Origin: Epinephelus fuscoguttatus
Taxonomy: Eukaryota > Chordata > Actinopteri > Perciformes > Serranidae
Reading direction: 5' to 3'
Assembly (NCBI RefSeq): GCF_011397635.1
Contig: NC_064755.1
Span: 21,001,282 to 21,065,281 of the forward strand
Length of the DNA: 64,000 nucleotides
In this document: positions 1-24,972 of the stretch, in pieces
Position numbering within the stretch: position 1 is the stretch's first letter
Layout of the letters: each line of letters opens with the position of its first letter
The notes under the pieces: generated by a model
What the model saw: the letters and a program-made list of their open reading frames with translations, nothing else
Databases searched by the model: none
What the model was told of the DNA's origin: nothing
Translations under genes and position numbers: made by a program

Positions 1-1560
1 TTGATTTAGAATTTATTAAACAAACCCATAAATCACATAGGTGATACATTTCATTGTGCAGCTTTGTGTTGTATAATACAATGAATAAACCCTGTAACCT
101 TGTTATTCTTTTTGAAGACACCAAACTCTAGCTCAGCCTGTCAACACTTACAGTGTCTCTGTCTGGGCAGTGCGTGTCCGACCTGCACATGCAAACATGT
201 TACTGAGCATTCGTATCTTATGACAGAGGCTTACAATGCAAATCAGCACAGACAGCATGGATGATGTATGCACTAAACTGATCTCTCACACCCCTACTCA
301 TGTGCTGTATAGTCATAAGAAAAACATATTGCAGCTTATTTGCCTGTTTTGTCATCTGATAGTCTGCGCTTTAAAAATGTTTTACCTTATGGCAAGAAAA
401 TGCTGTGTGACTGTAATGTGTAAAAACCTGACATGAAATTAAGAACTGGTGTATAAATGACAGAAATCCATTGAAGCTCCATGGAAAAAGAAAACAACAG
501 ATAAAAAGTTAGGCAAGGTATGAATAACAATAATCAGGGTGACTCAAAATGATGGGATTATACAAAAAATATTGCCTCATAAAGTCAAAATTATGACATA
601 TTGTGTCAGTATTTTATGATTTAAAGCAAAATTACGAAATAAATACGTAACTATGAAATAGCGATACGAGGTTATTAGATAGTCAAAATTTTGACTTGTT
701 TATCAAAAATAATTTTGACTTGTTATATCAAAATTATGGTCAACTTCTGTCTTGCTAATTACAAAAAAAAAAATCGAATCAAAATTGATGTTGTGAGATA
801 CTAAATATAAACTTTAATTTTGAAATGTAACAGCTTACTGATTACTACTTATCCTGTTAAAAATGTAATGAGTAAAGTAACTATTTTAATTACTTTGTCA
901 AAGTAATGTAGCTCATTACATTTGATTGATGAACAAATGTTTTAAATTGGTCAAAAAAGGTGAAAAATGTCCGGAAATTGACTTTATCAAAAGCAGGGGT
1001 GAGGCAAAGTAACAGAATGAAATTTATATCGTAACTTTTTTTTTTAAATGAAAACAATATATTGGGATGCAACCCCTTAGTAATCACCAAAATTTTGATT
1101 GGTGATTTAACCTTATATTTTTTCTCAGAAACTGTAACTGATTACAATAACATTTATTTAGTAATTTAATTACATGTTTCCATATAGCCTCCAAGCAACT
1201 AGTTACTCCCAACATTGTTGGAAAGCAAAAAAAAAAAAATGAGATAGGCTTTCTAAATCAATATTTTGACCCCTTAGATTAAATCAGAATTAGGCTATAA
1301 GATCTGAGGTCAAGTACTATTTTGGAATTGTAAGTCAGACCTACTAAACCAACAAACTACTAAACTGATAGTGAATTAGTCGTATATTTGACTAATTAAG
1401 TCAAAATGATGTGATGCAAAGTCAAATTTTCCACTATTGTATAATTTTGACCGAGCATCTAACATGTTTGACTGTCTGTAGGTATTTTGTTTACTTTGAT
1501 CATGCCTAACTTTCACGTGTTTCCTTTGTCTTTTCTTGGAGTAACTTCATTGTTTACACA
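1..1560. other. AT-rich 5' flank of gnai1, no gene seen
   Basis: No open reading frame here looks like a protein. About 540-800 is AT-rich and repeats short variants of a GTCAAAATTATGAC-like motif, a degenerate simple repeat. About 820-1222 resembles a common fish repeat and ends in ACTAGTTACTCCCAACATTG at 1197-1216. The rest shows nothing I can name. Confidence 0.6.
820..1222. repeat. Interspersed repeat, probable MITE ending in an AGTTACTCCCAACA terminus
   Basis: The stretch is rich in GTAACT/AGTTAC and GATTAC motifs and ends near 1222 with a terminus that I recognise from a very common teleost repeat. Only the right end is well preserved. The left boundary is an estimate. Confidence 0.45.
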
Positions 1561-2022
1561 AGTAAATCCGGACTAAAATAAGCAAAAGCTTAAAATTTTG
1601 AATGAAGCTTGTTGCTCCGTCACGCATGCGCAGTTCGCAGGTATTTGCGAAGAACAGGAAGCGAACATTTTGAGACTCCGACGCTTGTGTTGGTGTCCAC
1701 TCCCTTCCTCCTGTGAATGAAGCTGGCCGTACTCGACACGTTTGTGTTGCTGAAACTCAGGCAGGAGAGTCAGCTAACCTGAAAGCAGCGTGTCGTATTT
1801 ATCTAATAATTTAGTCTTGGTCGTGAAATCAGGAGATTGCGAGGCAAGGGCGTGTTTGAATCTCAAGTGTTGGAGAGACACTCTGCCTCCTCCTCCTCCT
1901 CCTCGTCCTCCGCCTTACTGGATGCTAGCTCGGTAGCCTTTGCATGTCGTTACACTCCTAGTTGAAGTTGTGTTTTAGTCGGGATTTTTTTTTTATTTAT
2001 TCGGAGGTGAGGATAGAAGAAG
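1560..2022 (+). promoter_or_regulatory. gnai1: Probable gnai1 promoter and 5' UTR
   Basis: CpG frequency rises sharply compared with the AT-rich flank. An NRF1-like palindrome ACGCATGCGC lies at 1622-1631 and an ETS-like ACAGGAAGCG at 1654-1663. There is no convincing TATA box, which fits a broad housekeeping-type promoter. A TCC repeat lies at about 1886-1911. Short upstream ORFs (1922-1936 and 1944-1961) may fall within the leader. The transcription start is not determined; about 1670-1850 is my estimate. Confidence 0.55.
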
Positions 2023-15088
<13,066 letters not shown>

Positions 15089-15835
15089 AGGTAACACCTG
15101 CTGCTTAAAGAGCAAGCTGGACACAGTGTGCTCTGTCTCATTTCTCTCCTCATCACGGTGTCTTTGTTTTCTCCTCCTTGTTCCAGGCAGCCATGTGGCC
15201 GGTGTACGGAGTGACTTTATTCAAGGGGACTCTGACTGGAGGGAACTTTGTGGACCCTGCTGAGAATGTCACTTTTAACCTCTTATTAACTTATGTTCAT
15301 CTCTAAAAGTTTTAAAGACGGTGTGTAGAAAAAACATTTTGTGTAAAATATTTGTACAACTGTCTGTGGCGGGGGATTTTTCACGGTTTTTAAAATGTGC
15401 TTGTTTTACCTTATTATCATTATTTCAAATTTTTATATAAAAAAAGGGGGCCTTGACTTTTTTTTGTCCATAAATGAACACTTATGTCTTTTTCTTTGTA
15501 GGTGCTTGTGCCTTGCATGCCTTAGTTGCTGTGTTTTCTTTCTGTTGAGTTAGATGTTAGGTTTATGTAGACGTTACCATTGAACTCTTCCCAAGCCGCC
15601 CCCGAGTCCATATTATCTTTTTTTATTATTTTATTTTGCCTGATTATTTTATTGTGTCATTATTTTTTGCCTCCTTGGACAAACCAAGCAAGACCAAGTC
15701 ACTCTGTAGACCAATTCACTCTGACTCTGACATACTGTGAGAGCTGTGTGTAAACCTTTTCGGATGTGTGGTTTGCATGTGTGCTGCGAGTGGGAGCTTT
15801 GTTTTGATTGAGGCCAAAAGCTAGCATGAGTGATT

Positions 15836-15923
<88 letters not shown>

Positions 15924-15948
15924 TGAGTGAGAGAGAGAGAGAGAGAGA
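15836..15948 (+). repeat. (TG)n-(GA)n microsatellite in the gnai1 3' UTR
   Basis: About 85 bp of almost pure TG/GT, with one TTTG interruption, is followed by GAGTGAGTGA and about 26 bp of GA. If the 3' UTR call is right it is transcribed as a long UG tract. Confidence 0.95.
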
Positions 15949-16334
15949 ATGTGTGCACAATATAAAACAAAGGGACTTTATTCCTCTATTTGTCATCCTC
16001 TTTCAAAGTTTTTATTTTTCTAAGCGACCAAAAAGAAGCTACTCTCAGTAATTAACGAGTGCACGTTGTTGGTGCGCCGCCACAAACTGTAACATTCCTG
16101 ATTGATTCATGAAGCAAAGAGAAGCTTTGAAAAGAGGATGCCAATGGCGGCCTTGTAGCAGACAGTAGGACCATATGTAGATCTGTGTTCAGTGCGTAGA
16201 CAGACAGACAGGGCTGGGTGCACTGTTACTGATCACAATGTGTGATGGTTTCAAGTTACATATCCCCCCTGGACCCCCGACCCTCTGTTTCCATTGGATG
16301 GGCACATTAGTGGACTAATCTCCATGATTTTGCT

Positions 16335-16340
16335 AATAAA
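16335..16340 (+). promoter_or_regulatory. gnai1: Candidate gnai1 polyadenylation signal
   Basis: Canonical AATAAA followed by a TTATTGTGTGTGATATTTG downstream element near 16,400. Earlier candidates such as CATAAA near 15,470 could also be used. Confidence 0.55.
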
Positions 16341-16539
16341 AGAGCTGCTGTGGTGAAACCATGGCAACTTATGCAACAAACAGTAGTTTCTCTCGTCTGT
16401 TATTGTGTGTGATATTTGTATTTATTGAACAGGAAAACATTTAACTGATGGAGCAACATTTTAATGTTAATCACTGGGGACACAAAAAGGAAACAGAAGT
16501 TTTTGTGTTGATCAAGTAATCAGTTAAAATGGTCCAGTA

Positions 16540-17060
16540 TTTAGGGAGACTGCAGGTGCAAAACAGGCTGCAGTGTGAACCCTGCGGATGACTTAGCACC
16601 ATCAAACAACTTTTAAAACAGTACTTTTTATTACACTGAAGGCTCAGATTGTGTAAGTGTCTGACAACTAATTGAAAGGATCCCTACAGTGATAGACATT
16701 TTCATTTAAGAGTAAAATCCTTCTTGTTTAACCAGAAGCAGCCCTGAAATCACCATCGCCAACCTCACCAGGTTCAAAGGCTTTCTCATGTACCATTTCA
16801 GGGGCTTTGAAACTTCAGTAACAATTAGCTGCAAATGTATGAAGCTTCAACGGGATCGGGGAGGGCCAACTTTACTAGGACTTAGCACCACTGTGTGTGT
16901 GATAGAGAAGGAGAAGAAGGTGGAAGGTGGACTATTGCAAGCAATGTTTCTATAAGTTATTAATAACTCGGAACACCATGGCCCAGTACTGGACCAGTTT
17001 CAAAAACTGTTGCTCCAATTAGTCACTTCAACAGAAAAACATGCTGATACGGGAATAGGG
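16540..17060. repeat. Copy of the inverted-repeat family of gnai1 intron 7
   Basis: Segments such as AAACAGGCTG...CCATCAAAC (about 16,560-16,608) and TCCTTCTTGTTTAACCAGAAGCAGCCCTGAAAT (about 16,718-16,750) match the arms of the element at 12,594-13,634. Boundaries are approximate. Confidence 0.6.
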
Positions 17061-17676
17061 TCCAGGTTGTAAAAAAATCCTTTTAAATGCCAACTGTTTT
17101 CATGATCAATTAATAGTTGAAATCAGAAAAAAAAGAAAAAAAAAACAAAAGTCACTGGCTCCAGCTTATCCAGTGTGAGAATTTGTAATTTTTTTCTGTT
17201 TTGTGTGTTTGTTAATTTTATATATTTTGGGTTTAAACTGTTGGTTGGACGTCACACTCAGCTGGGGAGTACATTTTTCACGAATATGTGTTTTCCGATG
17301 GACAAAATGATTAATAAAGAAAGTAATGGTCAGGTTAATGAACAGTTCTGGCCTACAGCATGGTTACTTCCTCTTAAATCACTTGTGAAAACTTAATTTG
17401 ATTGTCTCACATCTTATTGATGATTATAGAGATATGATAATAGATTTAAAAGTTACATTTGTTAAAAATGTACTATAATATTTCGATGAATTGATGTTGC
17501 TCTACTCAGATTCAAAGGTGTTCATTTTCACAGTTTGGGTGAAGCTTCACTGAAGGCCTTTGTCTCAGTTTTTGGTGCAGTGTGCAGCAGAAAGTTTGTG
17601 AATACATCTATAAAAAATCTTAAAGGTCTTTTTCAGACATGTTAAAAGACATACAGAAAATGCTCTCATTAACAAA

Positions 17677-18325
17677 GATGTGGACTCAATACACATATTT
17701 AATGATTTTAGACTCAAAGAGGACTTGCAACTTTAACACCAATGACCTGGGACTTCACTTGGACCTGAGCCTTTTGACTTGAAAATAAATTTTACCTTCC
17801 CCCAAGCCCAAAGGTTAAAAAGTATTTTTAAAGTGTGATTGATTCATATTCCCTCATTTCCCAAATAAAATAACATTAATGCTATTAATTACCAGCAAGT
17901 TGACATTTACTGTAATCCCCAGGGCGATCCACTTTGTCTGAAGCATCAAGCACAACTAACGTTACCTTAGTGAACGCCAGTTTGAAAAAATAATACCAAA
18001 GATAATTTCATTTGTGTACAAAAATTATGCGGTGGTCAACAAAAATAAGCAGGCTATAAAACATGCAGGTTGAAAATTCCAGACAGAAACGCGACAACTT
18101 CCAATAAACTTTTTTAATAAATAAAAACAAATTTTAAAAAGCATAAATTATTATTGTATATTTTATGTATTATTACTGTTAGTGAAACAGCAATACATGT
18201 AGTTAAGAGTGCATTATAACTTGTTTAGGACTAGAAACTCAAAAGTTTAAAACTTGGAACTTGAGTGCAAAAACTTGAGACTTACTTGTGCCTTGCAAAA
18301 CAATGACTAGGTCCCACCACTGCTT
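17677..18325. repeat. GACTTG-rich interspersed repeat (MITE-like)
   Basis: The outer parts repeat ACTTGGAC/GACTTGAGACTTACTTGTG-type words. The right end reads AACAATGACTAGGTCCCACCACTGC, a terminus I recognise from a common fish MITE. No ORF. Confidence 0.55.
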
Positions 18326-18573
18326 CTGATATGTATACGAAATAAGACAAATAAGTTCAACAAACTACTTATATATTCCTAAAAGAAAAGAAACTCCTCC
18401 TGTCTGCCAAGTGCACAACCTGTGAATATGCAAATATGCTTTATTACAAAGGTTTAAGTGCTATTCACAAGATGTCTCCTTCACTGAAAAGTGCACAACT
18501 GGTTTCTAAATGAGTGTGATGTCATAAAATCATCTTGTAGGGACAAGTATTTGTAAAGTGATCACACAGAAAC

Positions 18574-18658
18574 TTAGACTAGAAGGCTGTTTTCACATTC
18601 ATCTGCAGGAGGAGGGAAGTTTCTCTGCAGATAATGTGAAAACAGCCTTCTAGTCTAA
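18574..18658. repeat. Near-perfect hairpin, 34-bp arms, 16-nt loop
   Basis: The left arm (18,574-18,608) is the reverse complement of the right arm (18,625-18,658) over 34 positions, with one unpaired C. AAC flanks both sides (18,571-18,573 and 18,659-18,661), a possible 3-bp duplication. It is pre-miRNA-sized (85 nt) but more perfectly paired than most miRNA precursors, so a tiny fold-back transposon is the likelier reading. Confidence 0.88.
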
Positions 18659-21159
18659 AACTCCGTACATAAACTCATTCAACACAGTGACCACATTTTT
18701 TGTGGGGAGATACTTTAATATTGAGCCTCAAATGAACTAAAACTAACAGTAAACAGTTCCCTCTAGTGGCCACATTGTGTAACTGCATGACTGAGACTGA
18801 TGGCTCCTTTATGGTCATAAAGGAGACAACTGAGGAAAATCTAATCACCAGTTTTAATATAATTAACACAGATTGTTCCTGACAAAGATATATTGGTCTT
18901 TTATATAAAATCTCCATTGGAAACGCCCCAAGATTAGGACTAATTAATCCTGAACGAGAATGAGAGAGTGATTTTCTTCCAAGCTGTGGTGATTTAAAGC
19001 AAGAACTGTGGCCCAGAATCCTTTCCAGTATTCATGAGCCGATCAACCGTTAAAGGAATTAGTTTAGAGATAGTGATAGGATTATCAGAACAACTGTCCT
19101 ATTCCATTTCCTATTTATATATATCTCATGAACACACCACGATGATGGCAACTAACATCCCACAAATGGGTCACAGCGGTGCCAAGGCTGACTCCTGTCT
19201 TGCAGTCTTAGCTAAGCCATCACTGCTCAAGCACAATGATCAGGCATTAGCTGAGAGGACACTATTTTTGGGAGGCATTGTGCGATTTAAAAGCTAACTG
19301 CAGAGTCATTTAGCTAATCCCCAAAGCCCTCCCAGGGAGATCAAAGAGTGTGGATATGAAGCTTCTTCAAAACCAAGGTGTAGTTGAGGAAAGAGGAAAG
19401 AGAGGAGGATGATGATGCTAATGATTGTGATCAAACAGTACGTCATGGCAGACTGCAGCTGACCAGACAGTCAAAGCAAAAAGGAATCCAATTCAAACCA
19501 TATGTCTTGTTTAAAGACGCTCTTTGAAAACTGTGTGTGATAACCAGCTCATTTATTTGATGCGTTAATCGACTCCATATGTGACACTTAAAAGAGTTAA
19601 TATCTCTAGTGGTAGTTAATAGATAGCATTTATAAGCTTTGTGTTTTATATGATAATAATGTGTACATATAGGCATTGATTATAGCCTGAGGCCGATATT
19701 GATGTTTGGGAGATCAAAAAAAACCTCTTCATGTGTATATATTCTTTACATAAACATGTAACATAAATTTTTAATTAAGGATCCTTTAATCCCTTAATGC
19801 CAGTAGTTTGGTAGAGCACATTTTCAGTCACCATATCTTGATTAAAAATATGTTTAACTTAACTCAACATGAGTGAGCCATCTCTACCATTTGGTTCAAG
19901 TATGTTATGCAAGAAAAATCCACTAGATGTCGCTGTGTCTTTAAATAGTGCCCCTTTTTAGTTCACCTCCTACAGGAAGTAGGTAACAAACAAAGTCCCT
20001 CCAGACATGAGGGCTGTGTGTAGTGGGATTTTTTATACAACATGTTAGAGTTTCAGAGTTCTTACTAAACAGATTTATGTAACTTTATACAAAAATAAAA
20101 GTCTAATAAGATTCGAATAATTTTTTGAAAACATGCTCTACTAAACAGTTCATTTGGCCTTATGGCAAAGGTAATGAAGCTAATCTAATTAAAACTGACT
20201 ATTTTCAGCAAAAATAAAAAATAAAAAAAAAATCCTGTCATTCATCGTTATTAAATAATACATTCAATGTTATCTGATACATATATGCCGAAATAAATTT
20301 GTGTGTATGATTTTGTGTGTATGATTCTAAAGCCATGCACAACCAAATGGTTGAATTGTCATTTTATGGTAAAGGTAGTGATACTAAAATAATGGATTAA
20401 GAATTTTTATGAGTTTAAAAAAAGATGAATATTAACTAATGTTGATATCATATATTTAATATTATTCCATTATATCAGTATGATTTTTCACAATTTTTGA
20501 GTCCTGTAAGTACTGTAATGATAATTATCTAGAATAAATTAGTAGTTTAGTAATACTAGTGCTGATTTACTACTAATTCCATTGTAACAAATTGATATAT
20601 GTTGGTATACTAAAATATTACTAGCGTCATAACAGTACATGTTGTGTCAATTTCTTTTATTCTGTTTTGCAGTTACCATGAAGGGACATCTCAATCATTT
20701 GGCAGAGGCCTGCATTTAAAAAAACTATGAGGTCAGGTAAAATGAATAAATAAATGAATTGATTTTTGTTAATATTGGCCCAAATATGTAGAGAAATAAA
20801 AGCAAAGACAAATATTTTCCATTGCTTTTTTCTTCGTGTGGAAATTAAAGGGCAAAAGGACTAGTGCAACATTTTGGGCAGCACATTCATGGGTTCTCTT
20901 GCTGTGAGTTAGCTTTGTTTAGCACAAAGACTGGAAACGGGGAAACAACTAGCCTAGCTCTGTCCAAAGGTAACAAAATCCACCTAGCAACACTATGGAA
21001 GCTAAAGACAACAAGACTCCAGGTTACTGTGCCACGCCAAGAAACAGTCTGGTACATGACGTCCATGTACACCAGATTTATATAGTTTGGGTTTTGTTTG
21101 GATTAAACAGATTAGATATACAGGTTAGTCAGCAAGTTTTAGTGGTGCTGTAGATTCCC

Positions 21160-21790
21160 TCTTGCCCTTGTATGGGTTCAGGCTGGCTATTTCCCAGAAT
21201 TTCCCAAAAAACATGCAGTTCCTCAAATGGCCACTGGAGGCTGGCTCTAAAAGTGAGTCAATAGACACCCATGGCTGTGGCTCAGGAGGTAGCACGGGTC
21301 ATCTGACCAGAAGAAGGCTTTAAGTTACACACATTTAACCGCTCTGACTGACAGGCTGTCTGCAAGGCATCACCACCATGGATGTAAAGAAAATCAATGC
21401 AATGTTGGAGGTGGGGCACTCATTCCTATGAAAGTTGCTCAGTGGCCAATTGAAGCTGAAATTGTTGACTTCCTGGGTGTATAATTACTAGGATCTCCAG
21501 CGACGTGGGGCTTGTAGAGAAGACGCCAAACAGGTAACTTCTGCTAGCCAAGCCGGCTACAGTCAGTTTAGCACTCTGCTAACTTGAATGGTGATTAAAT
21601 GATTTAATTGTGAGGCTCTAATGGACTTTAAAAATATTATCAGACAGAATGAATAAAATCCAGATAGTGACTTAAATAATTTGGTCATTTTGTCGGGGCT
21701 GTGACGCTTATAGAAATGTATCCACTGATTTATAGATGACTCTTTGTGATGTAAGTCTATGTGGAAAAGTGTCACAGTCACAGTAGCTTC
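21160..21790 (-). repeat. Dispersed repeat family, copy 1
   Basis: Segments CTGACTGACAGGCTGTCTGCAA (about 21,343-21,364), CAAATGGCCACTGGAGGCTG and TTCCTATGAAAGTTGCTCAGTGGC recur in reverse complement at about 32,930-33,230 and 37,870-38,120. The head of a tRNA-derived SINE (GGCTGTGGCTCAGGAGGTAG, about 21,273-21,292) is embedded. Confidence 0.65.
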
Positions 21791-21812
21791 AAAGTTTGGC
21801 ACACCACAGTCA

Positions 21813-22287
21813 AGCGCTGTGTCCGAAATCACTGCATCACACCATTACAGCAGAAATAGGGACTCGGTGCCTTATCATTAGCTTGTATTGTTATCCCTCT
21901 TCTGTAGAGCATTTAGAAAAATATCAATAACTGATTTATTTTAATCCCCTCAGGGACCAATAACTACACTTTAAATTGTCAGTTTATTACACGGCTGAGA
22001 AACAAGTGAAACAAACTGCAACATGTCATGAAGGTAAACATGTACAACAGGTTGCAATCGAGTTGCTCTCTCCTCTTCTCCGTCTCTGAGTGTGTGCCAA
22101 ATGGTCTGTCCATTTCTTCAGCGCAATGCATGATGGGATATAGTGGTTGGTTAGTGACCATCAGTTGCAATGCACTGTGAGATACTTTAAGTCCACAATA
22201 TAGGGTATAGTAATTGGCACTATACATTCGGACAGCGCTACAAAATGGCGCACCCATATAGAGGGCTATATAGTGAGTGATTTTGGG
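21813..22287. repeat. Probable MITE with GTCCGAAATCACT ends
   Basis: The left end GCTGTGTCCGAAATCACTGC and right end AGTGAGTGATTTTGGGCAG are imperfect inverted repeats. The interior contains TATAGAGGGCTATATAGTGAG, typical of a common fish MITE. The 134-codon minus-strand frame here is not supported as a gene. Confidence 0.45.
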
Positions 22288-24474
22288 CAGAGTCAGTGAG
22301 TCAGATCCATCCTTTGCTCCTCCACAGCTCCACCTTCTCATCCAAATATTCTCACTCTTGGCTTCAAAAATCCAAAATGTCAAACTATTCTTTTGAACCT
22401 ACATTTCCTGATTATTTTATATGAGCTGCGAAGACTTGTAACCACGATATCTACTGAGCAGGACATTTTACAGCTGAAAAATAAACATGCTCTCTGGTGG
22501 ACAAAGTAATGACGTCAGTGCTTCTAAATTTCCTCAGACGCATCTTCTGCATTTCTCTACTCCAATTCCTTGTTACTTATCGGCCGACACATACACTGAT
22601 GCCCAGGTATGTTTGTGATGAGCTAACATCACCTGACGTCAGGTTATTTTCCAGTCAGGCTCTGGTGAGGGAGTCTGTGTGGTTTGGAGTCAGTCTCAAC
22701 TTTCTACAGGTGTACTCTGCCATCACAAGTTTCACTACATAATTAAATCTCATTGTGAGCTTGGAGAAAAAGCCAACGTGATTTAGTTGCCAATTCCCTA
22801 AAGCCATTCAGTCTAATTAACTTATTCTCTATGTGTGTTGCATTTGTGTGTGTGCGCATGTGTGTGTGTGGGTGAGGGGGAGCATGTTTGAGACTGATTT
22901 TTAACTGCTGCTCCAGTCCAGCACACCCCTGGGTCTCTCCACGCTGCCACTGTGTGCTGTCTTTTTAATTTTAAAGTTTAAAATGTCTTCCAAACATTGT
23001 TACTTTCTCAGTAGACATTAGATGATGGTTAATATGTTTGTCTGCAGTGTGTTTAAGGCTCTGGCACATCTGTGGGTAAAATAAAGATTACAACGATGGG
23101 AGGAGGTGGTTCACCCTGTTTAAAGTGAACTGGTGTCTGTGTGAAGGTGACCCCACTCCCCCTCCGTCTTTGACGAGCAATAAAAACAACTTAGTGTGCA
23201 TTTCTTCCCTAACAGCAAATGCACAAAGCAGAGAGTCAATGAGGGAGGCAGGGAACTAAATCCATATAAGCTCTATTGAAATTCCCCCTCTGAGTGCACA
23301 GACTGCCTCGTGTTATTGTATTTTTGCCTTCTGTTGTTGGCAGTCTGCTTTAGGATGCTCATTACTTTCTGTCTATAATGATGATATAAAGATGATATAA
23401 AGTAATATCCTTTTCTTTCTTCTTCCCCCCCCCCACCCGGTGTGCACAGACACAGTCACAAATATATTCACAGACAGTCTGAGGAAGCCTCTGCGGATGC
23501 CTATGGTGTGCACAATCACACCTAATATAACTGTTTTATTTGGATCATTAATATTCTGGCACAAAGTGAGCGATCTGATGGAGGTTTTGCAGCCTTTTTG
23601 GGAAAATAACTGATACATCATGCTTTGTTTTCGAAGCTGTTTGTCTCCCCACACACCACAATGACACCCAGACCACAGGACGTCATTACAATGCTGTTAG
23701 GAGCTCATGTAAGCACGCCACCTCCCATTACTGAGCCTGTGTCCACATGTGAGTGGCTCCAAAGACACTGAGAGCTTCTGCTGTACTGTATTCTGTAAAG
23801 AGAAAAAAAATCTCTGAGTGGCAACGAGTTGCTTGAAGTGGCTCCAAATTTAGACGCTCCAGCTCAAAGCTTCGACAGCTGATGGCTTTTCTTTCTGTTC
23901 TTCTATCGCATTCCTCTTTACAAAGGAAGGTCCAAAATAGTGAAATACTCTGATCCAGATATAGATAGATGAGCACAAGATAAGATTTTAGTGTCCTGTA
24001 CACACAAAAACACCATTTATGTTACCAAAAAAAATCTATTTGAAGGAAGCGTCATCTGATTTCATGATTCAGTGCAGCAGTAATTTACATGCGCAGGTGT
24101 TAGAGTGAAAAACCTGCAGAGTCTGAGTCCTTAATAGCAGAGGAGAGTGGGGTCGGTTGGGATAGTGCCTTTTTAGCAGGTTAGAAAGCAACTGTGCTGA
24201 TGTCATTCATCATGCTCATTCTCAGCCAAATGCTCTTCACTTTCAACCTCAAAGTGGAGACCTTCTGACTGTTCCTCACATTTTATTCACAGAAAATCTG
24301 CAGCATGCAACTAAATCTGGGGCTCTCTTGTTTTTTGTTCTTCTACCACACTGTTTTTAGTTATGTAACATACAAAAAACATATAGTTGGAAAGCTGATT
24401 TCAGTTAGTGTTAGCTGAATTATTGCTGGGAGCAAGCACAGAAGTCCAAAATGTGTCTGCTCTCCTAAGGACAG

Positions 24475-24972
24475 ATGGATTACTGAACAGGCCTACTGGG
24501 CACAGGCTCAGGGGCCCAGAGTGTCAGGGGGCCCCTTGGCCTTCACATGCAAAATGTCATATGTCAAATTAACACAGAGCAACCAGGAAGAGACTCAAAA
24601 TAAGCACAAAGAGATACAAAAAGACCTCAAGGAGATAAACATTACTATAGAAATGGGCACAACAACCACAATCAGACACAAAACAACTACAGAGAGACAA
24701 AAAAAAAACAACCACAAGGAGTCACAAAACGACTATAAGGCCAGACAAAACGACTGACAAAGATTGCCTCAACAAGACATAAAATTATCTCAAAGAGACC
24801 CAAATGAGTACAAAAAGACCCAGAACCACAAAAAACAACAACAACATGACAACAACTACAAAGAAATGCAAATCCATCAGAGAGTCTGTGTGTCTTGCTC
24901 CTGTGTGGGAGAGATGGTAAGGCTCTTCACATATCTGTGCTCAGGGGCCAATCGTCTCATAATCCACCCATG
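24475..24972. repeat. Interspersed repeat with degenerate internal minisatellite
   Basis: The ends GATGGATTACTGAACAGGCC... and ...GGGGCCAATCGTCTCATAATCCACCC are imperfect inverted repeats. The centre (about 24,575-24,870) is a degenerate tandem array of CACAAAGAGAYACAAAACGACTA-like units, which produces spurious lysine-rich open frames. Confidence 0.7.

Larger units (their letters stand above)
15089..16375 (+). other. gnai1: gnai1 3' UTR with an intron close to the stop codon
   Basis: After TAAAG a GTAACA donor (15,091) and a TTGTTCCAG acceptor (ending 15,186) delimit a probable 96-bp intron. The last exon would start at 15,187 and end after the AATAAA at 16,335-16,340, which is followed by GT-rich sequence. 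Mammalian Gi-alpha genes are known to have an intron in this position. The transcript end is inferred. Confidence 0.65.

Noticed and set aside
21979..22383. 134-codon minus-strand frame
   Set aside because: Lies in a MITE-like repeat, has no recognisable domain and no supporting splice or promoter context.
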